A stretch of 64,000 bases of DNA from Liolophura sinensis (GCF_032854445.1 NC_088302.1:33263979-33327978); one strand, 5' to 3'; numbered from the stretch's first letter, positions 13,801 through 23,517 are shown. Program-made: numbers and translations. Notes: generated from the sequence alone by a model not told the origin.

Positions 13801-16800
13801 TCTGTTCGCTGGAAAATTTTTCCACCTCTTTCCACATGGCTCGCACCTATACAAAGTTTACACAACATTGACAAAGAAAAAAGATTGGCTATTATTACAT
13901 GGATGAAATTGTTTGAAATTCCACCAAGAAAATTGGAGGTATCTTGAAAACAGACTTTAAAAATATTCAGTCACTTTCAAACAATATTGTGGCATTCAAT
14001 TTTCAAATAGATTTTTGGGGACAATTGAATCACATATAAAAGGTATATAAAACTTGTGCACCATACATAAGCATGCATTAAAACATACTTTTACCCCATT
14101 TCACCTACAGTTTGGTGCGTTAAAATGCACTTTTAAAAGCTCATAAAGACCTTAAAAATGACACTTTTTAAACCAACACATAGGTTTTTCTGACAAGAAA
14201 TTAATCAAATTTCACCAAAAAAAATTCTTACACTGCCTTGTGATGTGGATTAATCAAGCAGAAACAAACTGTGTCACTTAAAAAATGCCAAGTCATTGAG
14301 TTATTTTGTATATACCTCAATAAACTTGAAAAATATCACAACCAATCCTTAGTACAATGTAAACAGCCAACTCCATTCTATTATGACAAATCAACTGCAA
14401 GAATAAAAGTCAGGTAACACACAACATTCTCTTACCTGTTGTACATGCTGAGCTCTCTTCATTGCCAGGGCTTTCCCAGCCAGATGGGGACTATGGACAC
14501 ACAAATATAAAGATGTCTTCAATGATCAGACATATGCCATGTGCACACAAGTCAGTTGTATAATATTAAATTTATATTGGGCTGGTGTTTCATGCCATAT
14601 TCAAGTATATTTCACTTACACAGTTATCAGGGTTATGAGGGGAGGAAATCAAATACAGCTGGGTGAAAACAACAGAATAGAGCACAAGAAGTAAGCAGGA
14701 CAAACATGAGTGGCCAATTTCATGTCCCTTCACTACTTTTTTTGGCAGGAATTAAAAAAAAAAAAGGGGGGGGGGGGCATAAGCGAGAGATAGAATTAAA
14801 GATATAGCCTGCGCAAAGTCAACACTTTCGCCGCTCTCTATGTTTACTTTACATCAATGGTACAACTAGCATTTCTATACAGAAATCTTAAACAACGTCA
14901 CAGGGGGCAAGAAGAAATAACAAACCCTGTATCAATCTTTTGTCCCATTAATACTTGATAGATATGCAATCTCTTTATCTAATACATTCCATTCACAAAT
15001 CTATTCATAAAGACACCTGAAAGACTTTTATTGATGAATGCTGATTACAGGTCCATGTGAGAACATCAGTGGTCAGGCTAAGGCCAAAATCTACACTAAT
15101 ACTCGTCGCCCGGGCTCCAGAGGTCAAGCTAGCCTACTCTAGTTGTGGACGTGATATAAAGAGAGCACTGAGAGCGGGACATGTGCCTTTGGGAATGTGG
15201 TATGAAGTATTTAAATAATCAGCTGAATGTGGCACTCAGGACTGTTCAACCAGTTCAACCAGTTCTACTGGTATACTGTAACCAGTAACTTGGTCCATGT
15301 AAAGCTACCTTACATAATCACAGGTAAACGAGAATTGACCTAAAGCACTGATGTCTTATCAGTTATAATTGTTGGTTTACAGGCAGAATAAATCTCTCTC
15401 CAAAGTTGTTTGTGGAAAGTATTAAGTGAAATAAAAACAAAACTTTAAAATTCGTGGAAAATGTTGACTATCTTGTCAATTTCTTCTCTTGAAGACATAT
15501 TTACATGATGGGAAAGCACTGAAAAAAAGGAAAATCATTAAAACCATCATGATTGAAAAAAATAAAAAGACAGATACTCAGCTTACTTTTATTATTTTAG
15601 TTTTCTTTATTAATTTTTTTTTATTGTAGGCTCGCCTGTAAAACACAAAATAAAATTTAGTGCTATCTCACTATTAAAAAGGATATGTGAGACCAACCTT
15701 CCTTTAGCTGTGGCCCTCTCCTCAGCTTTCTGTCGAGCATCACGGAGTTGGTGTTCCAGCTCACGGATTGTCTTGCTAACCTTACGATAGTCTTTCACAA
15801 GTTCACTGAAACAAACATGTATACATGTAAACAAACATACCTGCACATTCAACAATTCTGACAGTTACACTTAACTGTATTCAGGTTAATTTAATGTTTA
15901 AACAAGTTTTGCCACAAAGGTACAACGCAGGCATCACAGACTAAGTGAAGCGTGAAATTTAACTGTTGAATCAGATTAACAGTACAAAACTATCAAAGTT
16001 TAATGCCCAGAAAAAACTCTATTTGATCTTTTTTTTTTAATTTTGGCTGTCTGATTTTAGGAAGAATCTGTCAAAAGGACACATTAAGATACCATGTCCA
16101 ACCTTGAACAAGGCTATCACAGACGGACTTGCCCCTCAACAGACAGAGGAGTTCATCCTGACAGTATGATCTAATAGATACATGTACTTCCATGCACTGT
16201 ACCTGGCATAGTCCTTCCACTGTTTATGTGCAATCAAGGACTCTTGGGCCACAGTGAAGAAGCGTTTCCTGTGTCTGATAGAGTTACACATCACTGCTTT
16301 CCGCATCACTCCACTCAGTCTGGTGGTGTTAGGTGTTAGCATCGGGTGCTTCATGATTTCATGATCCCTTACTCCTGCATTTGTAAAAACAAAGCATAGG
16401 CAAAGATTGTATCACACTTTACTTATGTGCACCAAACACTGAATCTGACAATGTTCCGGCTATGGGTGTCTAACGGCAGGTGCACAAGGTTATTATTCTA
16501 GGTCAAAGGCACAGTCATTTTGCCGCTGCTATGCGACATGTGCAGGGGGAATACAAAAGGCCAATCCAACAATGTCTCAGACAACACATTACATAGTTGT
16601 TTTCTTTTTCATTTTAGTTTAATCTCCTGTCCTTTTAGTAAAATTCTTGGGTAAATGATTTATTTTACCAATACAACATCTAGACATTTTTTTGGACTAT
16701 AGGAAAGCACAATTTTAATCTCCCTTTGTCACTATAGAGGTTCTAGTTCTTGTTATGTGCCTACGTCATCACATGTTACAAAAGTTATCACGGCGAACAA

Positions 16801-19191
16801 CAAAGCCCATTCGAAATAATGAGTAAAAAAAAAAGAGTCCAACAAAGCATGCCCTATGGCAATGTTTACAGTCATATGTCCACTTGCTCAGAGAAGGCAC
16901 AGGTATGAAAGGAAATATGAGAACACTTGCTAATTTTGAAAATTATTTCTGTGACTTTCTTACAGGAATCCAAGCAGGTTCTCATAATCTGGTATGGTGA
17001 AAGTATGGCTCAAAATTGAAATAAATAAATAAAACATATATCTGTAGAAGGGGCAGAGATTTTTCTTACAAAAACATATACATGTAAATATACCATTCTA
17101 AGAATACTAGTTAATACAAACCTTGTTCCTGCTTGATGCACCGTTTGACCACAAAGGTGGAGAAATGGAAAAGAAGTCTCCTAAACTTCTCACCACCTGG
17201 GGAATGAAACAGAGAAGGGAGGATTCTGGGAAGGTTGGAATCTGGCTCCTCCTAGCAAAACAAAAGAATTGATTTTGTTATGGTGAGTCAAACATACTTG
17301 CACATGTATCATGGACATCTACAGGCACAATTATTAAAAGGGATTCCTCAATCATTAGCATGCGAGCTTCACAAGAAAAGTTAACACCAAAATCCTCAGA
17401 AAACATGTTGAAGTAATAAATATGTACAACCATTACAAAATAAACAGCTGTTTTTTAACTTTCAGAGCAAACCCAGTCTACAAATGATTTCATTTTTGCT
17501 ACATGTCCCAAGTTAGTGAAGTGTCTGGGCTGATAAAACCTCCTCAAATAAACTGAAATTGACTCTGAACATTCAGGTGTTAAACCAGCTATCCAGGCAG
17601 CAATCTCAGCAATTCAGCCAACCCAGCCACCCAGAGTTCTTCAATCTAAAGTCTTGATATTGAATTGCAATCTGGCCCAAGAACAATATGCAATATAAAG
17701 GTATTTACCCATGTCAGCCTACATGTATTATGTGAACTGTTCACTTTTCACTTATGCAAGCCCAGATTTAAAATGTTCAACATCAACTTCATCTGTCTAA
17801 AACGTCATCAAATACAGTCAAAACTGGTACAAATGATTATTAACCACAATCAGCAGCAATCAGTAAATCAGGTTTTGACCTTACCTTAGATATATCGGTT
17901 AACCATCTAGAGACAGTTTTGTTAAATTCTTGCTCAGCCTTCTTTGTTGCGATGGGCCAACAATCTCTGAAAAGAAACACAACGTGTACATGTTCATTAC
18001 ATTATTCTTTCCCTGGGCAAATAAATCTAACGTAAATTTTTAAAAACATGCGTATTTGATATGTTGCGTGACCAAGATATCAGAGATCAAAGTACGCAAA
18101 ACTGCACACAATTAGAAAATCAACAGCACCAACACGTTTTCAATTTTAACCAATCACATTCTGTACCTGCAGACCACAGGTGTTTCCGCTGACATCATTA
18201 AAACACACTGCTTTTCAACGTTCTGTTTCTGGTTAATCCAAGATGGCACATCCCTTACCGTCATAAAAATTCCAGATTAAAGGTTGACCTATAGAGCTAC
18301 CAAGCGGGTCAAATATGGCTGTTGGCTGTTTTTGGCTGATTTCGATGATTTCACCCTTCGTCTGAAATAACTACATGTAAGAAAATATTACCTGCTGTCT
18401 TTCTTTTAAAATTTCGGCATGTCTATTCTAACATACACAACCTACCTGAACTGTTCTCTACACATGGTCAGATTCAGCCTACTGAACAGAAAATGCACCA
18501 CCACTTCATACCCCTTTTTGTTCGGCAATTTGAACATATCCCTGCAAGCAGAAACATAAGCAACACTTCATGAGGCAAGGTAGGTTTCATATATAAACAC
18601 CTGAAGTTACCTAGTTGTTGGACATGATCCAGGACACCTTCACTTTTTAGGAGTTGCATACATGTATAGTTTTCGTACACTGGCAGATGATCTATGGCGG
18701 AGGGAGGCAAGGGGGAAGCTGGGTAAGTCAGATGGGAGATGGGGAATCCCGTAGAAACTCTGATTCTGATTTAAAATCACGCAGATTTTTAAATGAAGCC
18801 ATGATAAAGCACTGCTTTTCTTAAGAAACATTTCGAGAAAAGAAAGTGATAACTCCTCTCCAGAGATCTGTCATAAGTCATCATTCTCATTTGTCCTAAT
18901 AAATTAAATTATAATGTTCAGTTATACTCTACATTATTGTACAGAAGATCAATACACTGCGTTAAAATATTTTTCAAAACTTGAAAGATACCTAAATGTA
19001 GTGTGTTTCTTTATTCTTTCGAAATTTTATTTCCATAAGCTGTTAAGTTTATAGCTGTAAATGTGTCACCTGTTAAATGGAATGGAGTACATGGCTGACA
19101 TTGCTGCTGAGTCAAAGCCAAGCAGCTGAAGGTTGGTGAAAAACATCAAACCAATGTCACGACTCGACGATTGTCCACCTTTACGACTCAT
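754..19191 (-). CDS. HAUS6: HAUS augmin-like complex subunit 6, 19 coding exons, 3' end beyond the left edge
   Basis: Seen: minus-strand exons at 19191-19070, 18541-18446, 17966-17885, 17251-17122, 16374-16203, 15805-15698, 14490-14436, 13846-13673, 12685-12639, 11904-11849, 10964-10880, 10154-10040, 9123-9018, 8167-8006, 7529-7313, 6630-6430, 4707-4590, 3260-3141 and 1803-754, all with AG acceptors and GT donors. They give about 1072 codons and the end is not reached; human HAUS6 is about 955 residues. The first ~235 residues match the HAUS6 N-terminal domain (GLMFFTNLQLLGF, VVVHFLFSRLN, DCWPIATKKAEQEF, LPSLFHSPGGEKF, LLFHFSTFVVKRC). A charged helical middle follows, then a disordered, Ser/Pro-rich C-terminal half. 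Known of the family: augmin binds spindle microtubules and, through HAUS6-NEDD1, brings in the gamma-tubulin ring complex for branching nucleation. Inferred: many S/T-P sites suggest mitotic kinase control. Odd: the frame breaks once inside exon 14. The identification is firm; single splice sites could be off by a few bases. Confidence 0.9.
2000..2497. repeat. Tandem repeat, 102-bp unit, about 4.8 copies
   Basis: The block AAATCAGACACATTACCATC recurs with the same position reached at 2045, 2147, 2249, 2351 and 2453, an exact 102-base period. Because 102 is divisible by three, the plus strand stays open as a false 34-residue repeat protein. Lies in the intron between HAUS6 exons 18 and 19. Confidence 0.9.
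3141..3260 (-). CDS. HAUS6: HAUS6 exon 18
   Basis: Acceptor TGATAG|AT, donor TTCAG|GTAAGG. Encodes DESVFASRDLIGRSPVGVFV then SSHTPRRPVTSDTEAHLRTS. Three S/T-P sites. A 120-base exon, phase 1 in and out. Confidence 0.78.
3801..3932 (-). mobile_element. SINE family B, diverged and lacking its tRNA head
   Basis: Matches the family B body: TTTTATGTCGTACTTAAGAA, GGCATTATGGTGGAAGGAAA and CCCACGACCATCC. Old copy in a HAUS6 intron; the head end is missing after about 3932. Confidence 0.7.
4215..4346 (-). mobile_element. SINE family B, diverged fragment
   Basis: Recognisable pieces are AACTCAAGAATATTTCACTT and GAGGAAACCAGGCAGAG, in family order. Strongly mutated and without a tRNA head. Confidence 0.6.
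4590..4707 (-). CDS. HAUS6: HAUS6 exon 17
   Basis: Acceptor TTGCAG|ATT, donor ATGG|GTACAA. Encodes IASAVIRESPLATDFKDSTD then NTPTLLTPDFNLDNPADAM. The frame stays open past the donor to about 4510, but the phase-1 donor leads cleanly into exon 18, so splicing is preferred over reading through. Confidence 0.77.
4821..5050 (-). mobile_element. SINE family B, near full length
   Basis: Begins with the TTTATTTATTTGATAGGTGT tail end and contains CAAGAATATTTC, CAGCATTATGGCGG and GGAAGCCAGCATGAGTTGGA. It ends with a tRNA-like head that reads GTGGCCGAGCGGGTTAGCAC on the minus strand. Lies in a HAUS6 intron. Confidence 0.8.
5887..6130. repeat. Tandem array of TCACATGTGA palindromes, 17-23-bp units
   Basis: Eleven units of the type AACAACTCACATGTGATGAA. 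Nine carry the perfect palindrome TCACATGTGA; one is shortened to TCACGTGA and one to TCATGTGA. Every unit thus holds an E-box (CANNTG). Located in the intron between HAUS6 exons 17 and 16. Confidence 0.9.
6430..6630 (-). CDS. HAUS6: HAUS6 exon 16
   Basis: Acceptor CTGCAG|CAG, donor ACAAG|GTTGGG, 67 codons in phase 0. Reads QNVSHSDLNRSRTRRHISMN, later HRTSSSVRRTPVRSALDILA and DK. RRTPVR looks like a basic, proline-directed phosphosite. The helix ALDILADK continues into IASAVI of exon 17. Confidence 0.78.
6903..6975 (-). mobile_element. SINE family B, short fragment
   Basis: TGTTTTATGCCATACTTAAG, then ATGGCCAGTATTATGGTGGG. Only the tail half is left. Confidence 0.6.
7313..7529 (-). CDS. HAUS6: HAUS6 exon 15
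   Basis: Acceptor TCACAG|G, donor CTCCG|GTATGT. In the frame that reaches exon 16 it reads KVRSHLPTRHGSKHPASRQR, then a Gln/Pro-rich stretch and ISPEEHKLTETQTP. It is basic and disordered, a type of region that often contacts microtubules (inference). Confidence 0.72.
8006..8167 (-). CDS. HAUS6: HAUS6 exon 14, with an apparent internal frame break
   Basis: Acceptor TTGTAG|AT fits the phase of exon 13 and reads DANTPDTVIQLIDSVEKAAR then KSKSTHDR. Donor GCTAG|GTCAGT fits exon 15 only if the second half is read in another frame, as HKRATKRETTKDVEHEGEAT then GEA. That frame has stops just upstream, at about 8087-8092, so the change must fall close to 8080-8090. A missing base in the CC/GG run at 8085-8086 would explain it. 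If the frame is not changed, translation enters exon 15 in a frame that stops at 7440-7438. An assembly indel is the simplest cause; a real disrupted allele is possible. Confidence 0.7.
8458..8719 (-). mobile_element. SINE family B, complete with target-site duplication
   Basis: Flanked by an exact 12-bp duplication CTACAGTAAATA at 446-457 and 720-731 (8446-8457, 8720-8731). On the minus strand the head reads GTGGCTCAGTTGGTTAGTG (A box) and GTGAGTTCAAGTCCAGC (B box). The body follows, and the tail ends GGCGTGAAACACCAATC. A good reference copy for the family; it lies in the intron between HAUS6 exons 13 and 14. Confidence 0.9.
9018..9123 (-). CDS. HAUS6: HAUS6 exon 13
   Basis: Acceptor TTGCAG|CCC, donor GCAG|GTAATA. 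Residues 415-450, PMQLTIPSPLQISMTPDLSK then KATPPEFRTRVTPK. Four proline-directed Ser/Thr sites mark the start of the regulatory, disordered C-terminal half. Confidence 0.8.
9395..9690 (-). mobile_element. Family D tRNA-like repeat, diverged
   Basis: Shares CATACTGGTGGAAGACA, GTGGTCTTCAACAAA and CAGCTTATTGTAACCAAGG with copies at 11.4 and 26.3 kb. The left part (TTCAAGAATATTTCACGAGT) resembles the family B tail, so this may be a related or composite SINE. Confidence 0.5.
10040..10154 (-). CDS. HAUS6: HAUS6 exon 12
   Basis: Acceptor TTGCAG|A, donor CCATG|GTAAGT. Residues 376-414, ERLSSELIPNLRGSVDDVRS then KLPVWESEYASPSNRQAM. Last part of the helical middle before the sequence becomes disordered. 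Ends in phase 0. Confidence 0.82.
10880..10964 (-). CDS. HAUS6: HAUS6 exon 11
   Basis: Acceptor CTATAG|TT, donor CTCAA|GTAAGT (consensus). Residues 348-376, VGVPELDVAPISTVVHTYHA then QLANLETLK. Phase agrees with exons 10 and 12. Confidence 0.82.
11400..11700 (-). mobile_element. Family D tRNA-derived SINE
   Basis: On the minus strand the right end reads GGCCTGGTGGTTACTAAGAC, then GCAGGTTCAATCCCGGTG, a good B box. The body shares CAGCTTATTGTCACTAAGG and CTGGTGTAAGACCATTGG with the other family D copies. In a HAUS6 intron. Confidence 0.6.
11849..11904 (-). CDS. HAUS6: HAUS6 exon 10
   Basis: Acceptor TTTCAG|C, donor GAAG|GTATGT. Encodes SLLQLWNLSLHLYIEKLRE, residues 329-348, comparable to the QLWNEAL-type helix in other HAUS6 proteins. 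Confidence 0.82.
11946..12117 (+). mobile_element. SINE family B, 5' truncated
   Basis: Body from CTGGCTTCCTCTCCAGCCGT to the tail GGCGTAAAACACCAATCAAA plus AATA repeats. A likely target-site duplication AAGTCTGAT/AAGTCTAAT lies at 11949-11957 and 12118-12126 (8 of 9 bases). Opposite in orientation to most copies in this gene. Confidence 0.75.
12639..12685 (-). CDS. HAUS6: HAUS6 exon 9
   Basis: A 47-base exon: acceptor TTTCAG|AGG, donor CTAAG|GTATAT. Encodes RRVENTYEGGKLNLL, residues 314-329. Its phase fits both neighbours and the reading continues directly into the LLQLW segment of exon 10. Confidence 0.78.
12985..13095 (-). mobile_element. SINE family B, very diverged fragment
   Basis: ATTCAAGAATATTTCACTAG and GCAGAGCCCACAGG remain in family order. 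Old copy. Confidence 0.45.
13673..13846 (-). CDS. HAUS6: HAUS6 exon 8
   Basis: Acceptor TATAG|GTG, donor CAGAGG|GTTAGC. Residues 256-313: VRAMWKEVEKFSSEQSAEKE, then a segment ending LNVPELLLRKCQNEIQR. Family members share a 'PxLLLxKC' stretch here. The donor is weaker than average, so a shift of one or two bases cannot be excluded. Confidence 0.85.
14436..14490 (-). CDS. HAUS6: HAUS6 exon 7
   Basis: A short 55-base exon: acceptor CATAG|T, donor CAACAG|GTAAGA. Encodes SPHLAGKALAMKRAQHVQQ, residues 237-255, and restores phase 0. Its support is phase continuity with both neighbours. Confidence 0.8.
14578..14680 (-). mobile_element. SINE family B, diverged fragment
   Basis: GGGCTGGTGTTTCATGCCAT, then TTCACTTACACAG and GAGGGGAGGAAATCAAATAC keep the family order. 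No tRNA head. Confidence 0.5.
14752..14779. repeat. A-run followed by G-run
   Basis: A long A homopolymer passes directly into a run of more than ten G. Such sequence is prone to length errors in both sequencing and replication. It is intronic. Confidence 0.8.
15698..15805 (-). CDS. HAUS6: HAUS6 exon 6, coiled coil
   Basis: Acceptor TTTCAG|T, donor GGAAG|GTTGG. Residues 201-237, very rich in charged residues with heptad-like spacing (LVKDYRKVSKTIRELEHQLR then DARQKAEERATAKG). This is a coiled coil, consistent with the rod-like assembly of augmin subunits. Confidence 0.86.
16203..16374 (-). CDS. HAUS6: HAUS6 exon 5
   Basis: Acceptor TGCAG|GAGTA, donor GCCAG|GTACAG. Residues 144-201. Basic and helical: EIMKHPMLTPNTTRL, then VMRKAVMCNSIRHRKRFF and QESLIAHKQWKDYA. 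Continues the N-terminal domain. Confidence 0.87.
17122..17251 (-). CDS. HAUS6: HAUS6 exon 4
   Basis: Acceptor GCTAG|GAG, donor CAAG|GTTTG. Residues 101-144, including LPSLFHSPGGEKFRRLLFHF and STFVVKRCIKQEQ. The SPGG loop followed by a LMYHFARFV-type helix is the most diagnostic stretch of the HAUS6 N-terminal domain. Confidence 0.92.
17885..17966 (-). CDS. HAUS6: HAUS6 exon 3
   Basis: Acceptor TTTCAG|A, donor CTAAG|GTAAGG. Residues 73-100, with the family hallmark DCWP followed by KKAEQEFNKTVSRWLTDIS. Human HAUS6 has the comparable CWPPFD...EFRKHCCEWIKRIS. Ends on a codon boundary. Confidence 0.9.
18446..18541 (-). CDS. HAUS6: HAUS6 exon 2
   Basis: Acceptor TTGCAG|G, donor TTCAG|GTAGG. Encodes residues 41-73, RDMFKLPNKKGYEVVVHFLF and then SRLNLTMCREQF. 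This matches the family segment in which a hydrophobic FLF helix follows a 'MF' turn. Starts and ends inside a codon (two bases carried over each time). Confidence 0.9.
19070..19191 (-). CDS. HAUS6: HAUS6 exon 1 (start codon)
   Basis: The ATG at 19191-19189 sits in a good context (AAAG before ATG). It opens MSRKGGQSSSRDIGLMFFTN and runs to SMYSIPFN-like sequence ending at donor CAG|GTGACA. Residues 1-41. The following LQLLGFDSAAMS is the first conserved helix of the HAUS6 N-terminal domain. The exon ends with two bases of a codon. Confidence 0.88.
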
Positions 19192-19324
19192 CTTTGCTTC
19201 TTGATCTGAGCTCTAGCTATTGGTGATAACACATCTCAGACATATGTAAATGTATATGACTTCCTGGTAACCTCCATCACGTGGTCAGCACAGCATAATG
19301 TAGAAAGTATTATGACTTTAACAC
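19192..19324 (-). other. HAUS6: HAUS6 5' untranslated part of the first coding exon
   Basis: A run of T and C followed by TTCCAG|GTGTTAAAG at 19324 makes a good splice acceptor upstream of the ATG. The exon carrying the start codon therefore probably begins at 19324 and holds about 130 bases of 5' UTR. Inferred from sequence alone. Confidence 0.5.
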
Positions 19325-21059
19325 CTGGAACAAGAAAAAAAAATGTCTTTGATTTAAAGACGCTATACTGCAGATTGTTACCTTGCTAAATGTCCATGCA
19401 AAAGTTCAAAGTGCAAATATTACAGTCATTTATATGCACATATAGCCGACCAACCCAACTCCTCTATTCCATCCAGTCTTCACACAATTAAACCCGGTCT
19501 GTCATGCATTCCAGTCTTTAGGTTGGACCTTGAAGGAATAGCCATTGTAACTTGAGACTTGGATCTGGCTTAATGTACTAATGACAGGCCAATCAATAAC
19601 AACCCTTTTCCATTCCCCTTAAAGGTGGAGAAAACATAAAAATTACTTAAACTGCAGAGTGTGAAAAGTTATTCCTAAATGTGGTCTTCAATATATTTTT
19701 TGATGTTTTCTGAAGGAGAAAAAGGCACTAAAAATAATTTTTTATGCTGGGTATTTGGGACCACCTTTTGGTATTTACAGTCTTTGTTTAATGATGTAAC
19801 ACAGGTTCAATAAATATTTTTGCACTAGAATTTGTTCTTTTCAGCTAATAAATGTATTAAACCTCAATTTGGATCATATTCATATTTTTACTGTGTTCAT
19901 AAACATTACCACAATTTAGGTTAAATGCATGTTTCAATATAAACAGCAAATTTACCTTCAAATAAATTTATTAGACAACCATCACATCCTTATTCAGAAT
20001 ATTATTATGCAACAATGATAAATACCAAAAGTTGGTCCCAAATACCCACCATACAAAAATATTTTCAAATACCCTTTTCTCTTGAAAAAAAAATATCCAA
20101 AAAAATATCATATTTGCAAATAAGTTTTGACCCTCTTTCACCTGATTTTGGCATCATTTTTACCTTTTCTTCTCCTTTAAGCTCCCCTTTTAATTCTTGA
20201 AATCTTAGACTCTAGAAATCTTAGACATCATCACTTTATTTGGGACTCAATTATTTCAACACAAGTCTCCTACTGGGGAGTAACAATTAAAGTGTCCTAG
20301 GCCATCCATGTGCTGACAAAAGGCCTTCACATTTAAGGGGTGACCAGACAGCCAAACAATGATGTGCTGCAGCATACAGTGAGCTTTACACTACGACAAC
20401 CACCGTAGTTCTATAGTTGTAAGACTGGGGTACATCACGTGGCAGAGGTATGATGTCAGTTTCTAGAAGAATCTGATTTTTCACAATGAGCATCTAAAAA
20501 ACAGGTCAACGACAAACCATGGACAGTAACCTCAGTTTTACAATTCCCCATTCTACACACAATAAACTTTAAGAGTTCATCACAGGTAGCAACCATGTCT
20601 TTACAACAGCCAACTTAACTGAACTTGACTCTAGTCCATCAAAATGGACTGAGTTAATTCAACAATGTTGAATGTACTACGTCAGTAGATCTTGTCGACA
20701 AGGTAAATGTCAGAATGTTATGTATGGAGGGAGACCATTTTGCTGGCTAAATTATGACTGTGTGTGCTATTTTAAAATTCTGACATTCATCGTAAAGCAA
20801 AGAGCCCATCTAGATGAAGTAACTTGACTCGTCCCTAAACAAAAGATTCATACAATCCCAATTTATGTATTTAAATAATGGTCGAAGTGTTCATGTATTA
20901 ATAGCAGGTATAACAAGTACTGAGTTAGCATGTTGCAACATGCCAACTGAGCTGCCGCAACAACAACGACGGCTATCATGCCATTTCCTGCCGAACTTCT
21001 TAAGTTCCATTTCAACATATCAGTCACTTGTTTATATTCACTAATGCACGATTGTTTAC

Positions 21060-21160
21060 CTTCATAAGTTCTCCTTTATCCCGCGTGTCTTCCATTTATT
21101 CGAAAACCTCCTTTAGTGTGTACAACAGCCAAGAATGAATCACGTTTGACACGGAAAATA
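21060..21160 (-). other. HAUS6: Candidate non-coding first exon of HAUS6
   Basis: TTATGAAG|GTAAAC at 21060/21059 is a good minus-strand donor facing the acceptor at 19324, and lies just downstream of an ETS-type promoter motif. The right limit is a guess. The 19325-21059 stretch would then be a 1.7-kb 5' UTR intron; it is AT-rich and I see no gene or clear repeat in it. Confidence 0.35.
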
Positions 21161-21188
21161 AACGTGAAATTACCGCCAATAAAATAAC

Positions 21189-21196
21189 CCGGAAGT
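21189..21196 (+). promoter_or_regulatory. ETS-type CCGGAAGT motif in the likely HAUS6 promoter
   Basis: CCGGAAGT is the core ETS/GABP motif often found near start sites of broadly expressed genes. It lies about 130 bases upstream of the candidate first-exon donor at 21060. Its location fits a TATA-less housekeeping promoter for the gene reading left. Confidence 0.4.
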
Positions 21197-21561
21197 CAAA
21201 CGGGTGACAGTAAATATAGAACTGTAAATAGATCTGATAATGAAACAAAATCGCCAAATCCACACGAAGAAAACATATTTTGATACCATATAATAAAAAC
21301 AATGAAATTCTCGTCTATATTCAAGGAATGAAAAAGCTACACCATACTGCTGCTGCATTTAGCCCACTCCCTGATGGGTAATTTCAAGGTCTGGCGGGAT
21401 GGTAGGTGGGAGACGGACGGGGAGAGGGTTTGAACACCACCAATCAAATAAACCAAGCTTAGAAAGACTTTGAAAGGAGACTTTTTGAAAAGATGTTATA
21501 ATGAAGAGAAGTATCCGCAGAAAATATTGGAAAGAATCCTGACTGTTTCCGTCGCCCTCTG

Positions 21562-22430
21562 TATTCTGCAGACTGGCTTTTAATAAACTAGCATTTTTTT
21601 TCTTGTCATTCAGGCTAAACTGCGGCTGTCTTCAGACCAACATGTATAGGCCTTCGTGTATGATCAGCCCCAGTTGACTATTTAAACCCCTCTGTGGACT
21701 TCCAATGTAGGCCTCTATATTCATCAAAGCTTAAACGAAACAAAACAAAGATACCGGTGTCTTTTTCAGTTTTCACATTCAAATTCATATTATCTAAGCC
21801 GGTCTGTGTAAGAATGTTTTAGAATTGTTATTTTGTAATTTAGGGCGTAGTCATTATCTAACTCTTCAAAATATATAGATGGCCAACAGATGCAACGGAT
21901 ACGCACACAGCGTGTATATATAATTTGTACACTCTTAATAGATGTATCCAGGATCCTACGTACGACATGATATACTGCGTAGGTCAACTTCAGACATAAT
22001 CTATATGCGTTAGAACAAGGGAGATAATCAGACAATATACGCTAGTTTGATCATATTTTACAAGTCGTCTACCTTGGGTCACTAACACGTGGAACGGGTT
22101 ACAAGGTAGAAATATGCAAGGTAAGCATATGCAAGCCCCTATAAGCATTGCGGACCTACATTTTATGTGCAATTGCACTTTAACACACAAACTCAGTTTT
22201 TAATTGCACAACTTTGCACGCCTTTTGATGATACCCAGCCCATATATTCTGTATGTATATGCTCCAGCTGAAATCTAGTTCAGGTAGGTCTGCACAAGTT
22301 TATATACTGACATCATTACAATACTTCGATTGCGACTTTGCGTCAGGTATCTGGCGGTGGACTACTGAGAGGGGGATTTGGTGTTATGGATTATTTGTTT
22401 ATTTATTGGTTTGATTTCTCCATTTGGTGA
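21562..22430. other. Intergenic stretch with no gene seen
   Basis: AT-rich sequence upstream of HAUS6. I find no recognisable coding exon, RNA gene or repeat family here; short open frames are as expected by chance. Confidence 0.5.
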
Positions 22431-22505
22431 TTTATTTATTTAATTATTTGATTATTTGATTAGTGTTTTACGCCGTACTTAAGAATATTTATTTCACTTT
22501 TGCGA
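22430..22505 (-). mobile_element. SINE family B, tail fragment
   Basis: TTTGATTAGTGTTTTACGCC, then TACTTAAGAATATTT. Only the tail end is present. Confidence 0.65.
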
Positions 22506-22857
22506 TTTTTTGTATGTTTCTTCATTCATGTAGGTAACTCTAACTTTTGTTAATATTACATAAACATTTGCTCAGAAGCTTTTGAATTTATTTTTATAAA
22601 ACATGCATGAAAAAGATCATTGCATGGCTCATGACATTTTCGGACGGTTGAGGCATGAATTGCGTCTATAACACTATTTACATATGTTGTATGTAAGGAA
22701 ACACATGACCTCCTGCCTCCGATCACTGGCCCAGTGCAAATGTTGAACACATCAAGACACCGGAACACCCGCTCTATGAGCACAGTATATCCGTGTATTT
22801 ACATAGACCTACGCTATTAACTTTAGTTTCCATACGAAAAGTTATATTTATTTCTGT

Positions 22858-23000
22858 AACTGGAGTTTCACACCATATTCAAGAATATTTCACTTACACG
22901 CCGCCGAATTCTGGTAGGAGGAAACCAGGCAGATCCTGGAAAAAAGTCCGACCATCCGCAAGTTGCTGGAAGACCTTCCTACATACCTACGACCGGTACG
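22858..23000 (-). mobile_element. SINE family B, lacking head
   Basis: GGAGTTTCACACCATATTCA, then GGTAGGAGGAAACCAGGCAG and GACCATCCGCAAGTTGCTGG. Truncated after CTACGACCGG. Confidence 0.7.
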
Positions 23001-23304
23001 TAAATTTGTATGTCTACACCACATTTTTGTGCACATTCGTGCAACACCATACTTTACGTTGAGCCTTGATGGCAATAAAGGGGTTGTAAGGCCGTCAGGT
23101 ACAGTCTTTGCATGATGTGATCATTGGAAATAACATTGTGAATGGCGAATACCTTGAGATCGCTCTGTGCGTAAAACTCACATCTCACACGTGGCAAATT
23201 TCGACTCCGGATTTCCTACTCTCATAAAACTGGCACCCACCAGAAAATTATTTCGTTATTATATGCCAGCCAAACAAATAAATAAATACATATACCGTGT
23301 TGTA

Positions 23305-23465
23305 CAGTGATTGTGGTGGGAAAGTCTTGCAGTAACTAGAGAACTCTCGTGGGTTTCCTTCGGGCTCTGTCCAGTTTCCTTTCACCGTAATACTGACCGC
23401 CGTCGTATATGTGGAATATTCTTGAGTAAGCCGTAAAACACCAGTAAAATAAATCAAATAAATAC
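23305..23465 (+). mobile_element. SINE family B, 5' truncated
   Basis: TCGTGGGTTTCCTTCGGGCT, then TGACCGCCGTCGTATATG and AGCCGTAAAACACCAGTAAA, followed by AAATA repeats. Faces opposite to the copy at 22.86 kb. Confidence 0.75.
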
Positions 23466-23517
23466 AGTGACTGCCGATCTTCATTGCATTAGTGAAAAAA
23501 TCTTGGGCATAGCGTTA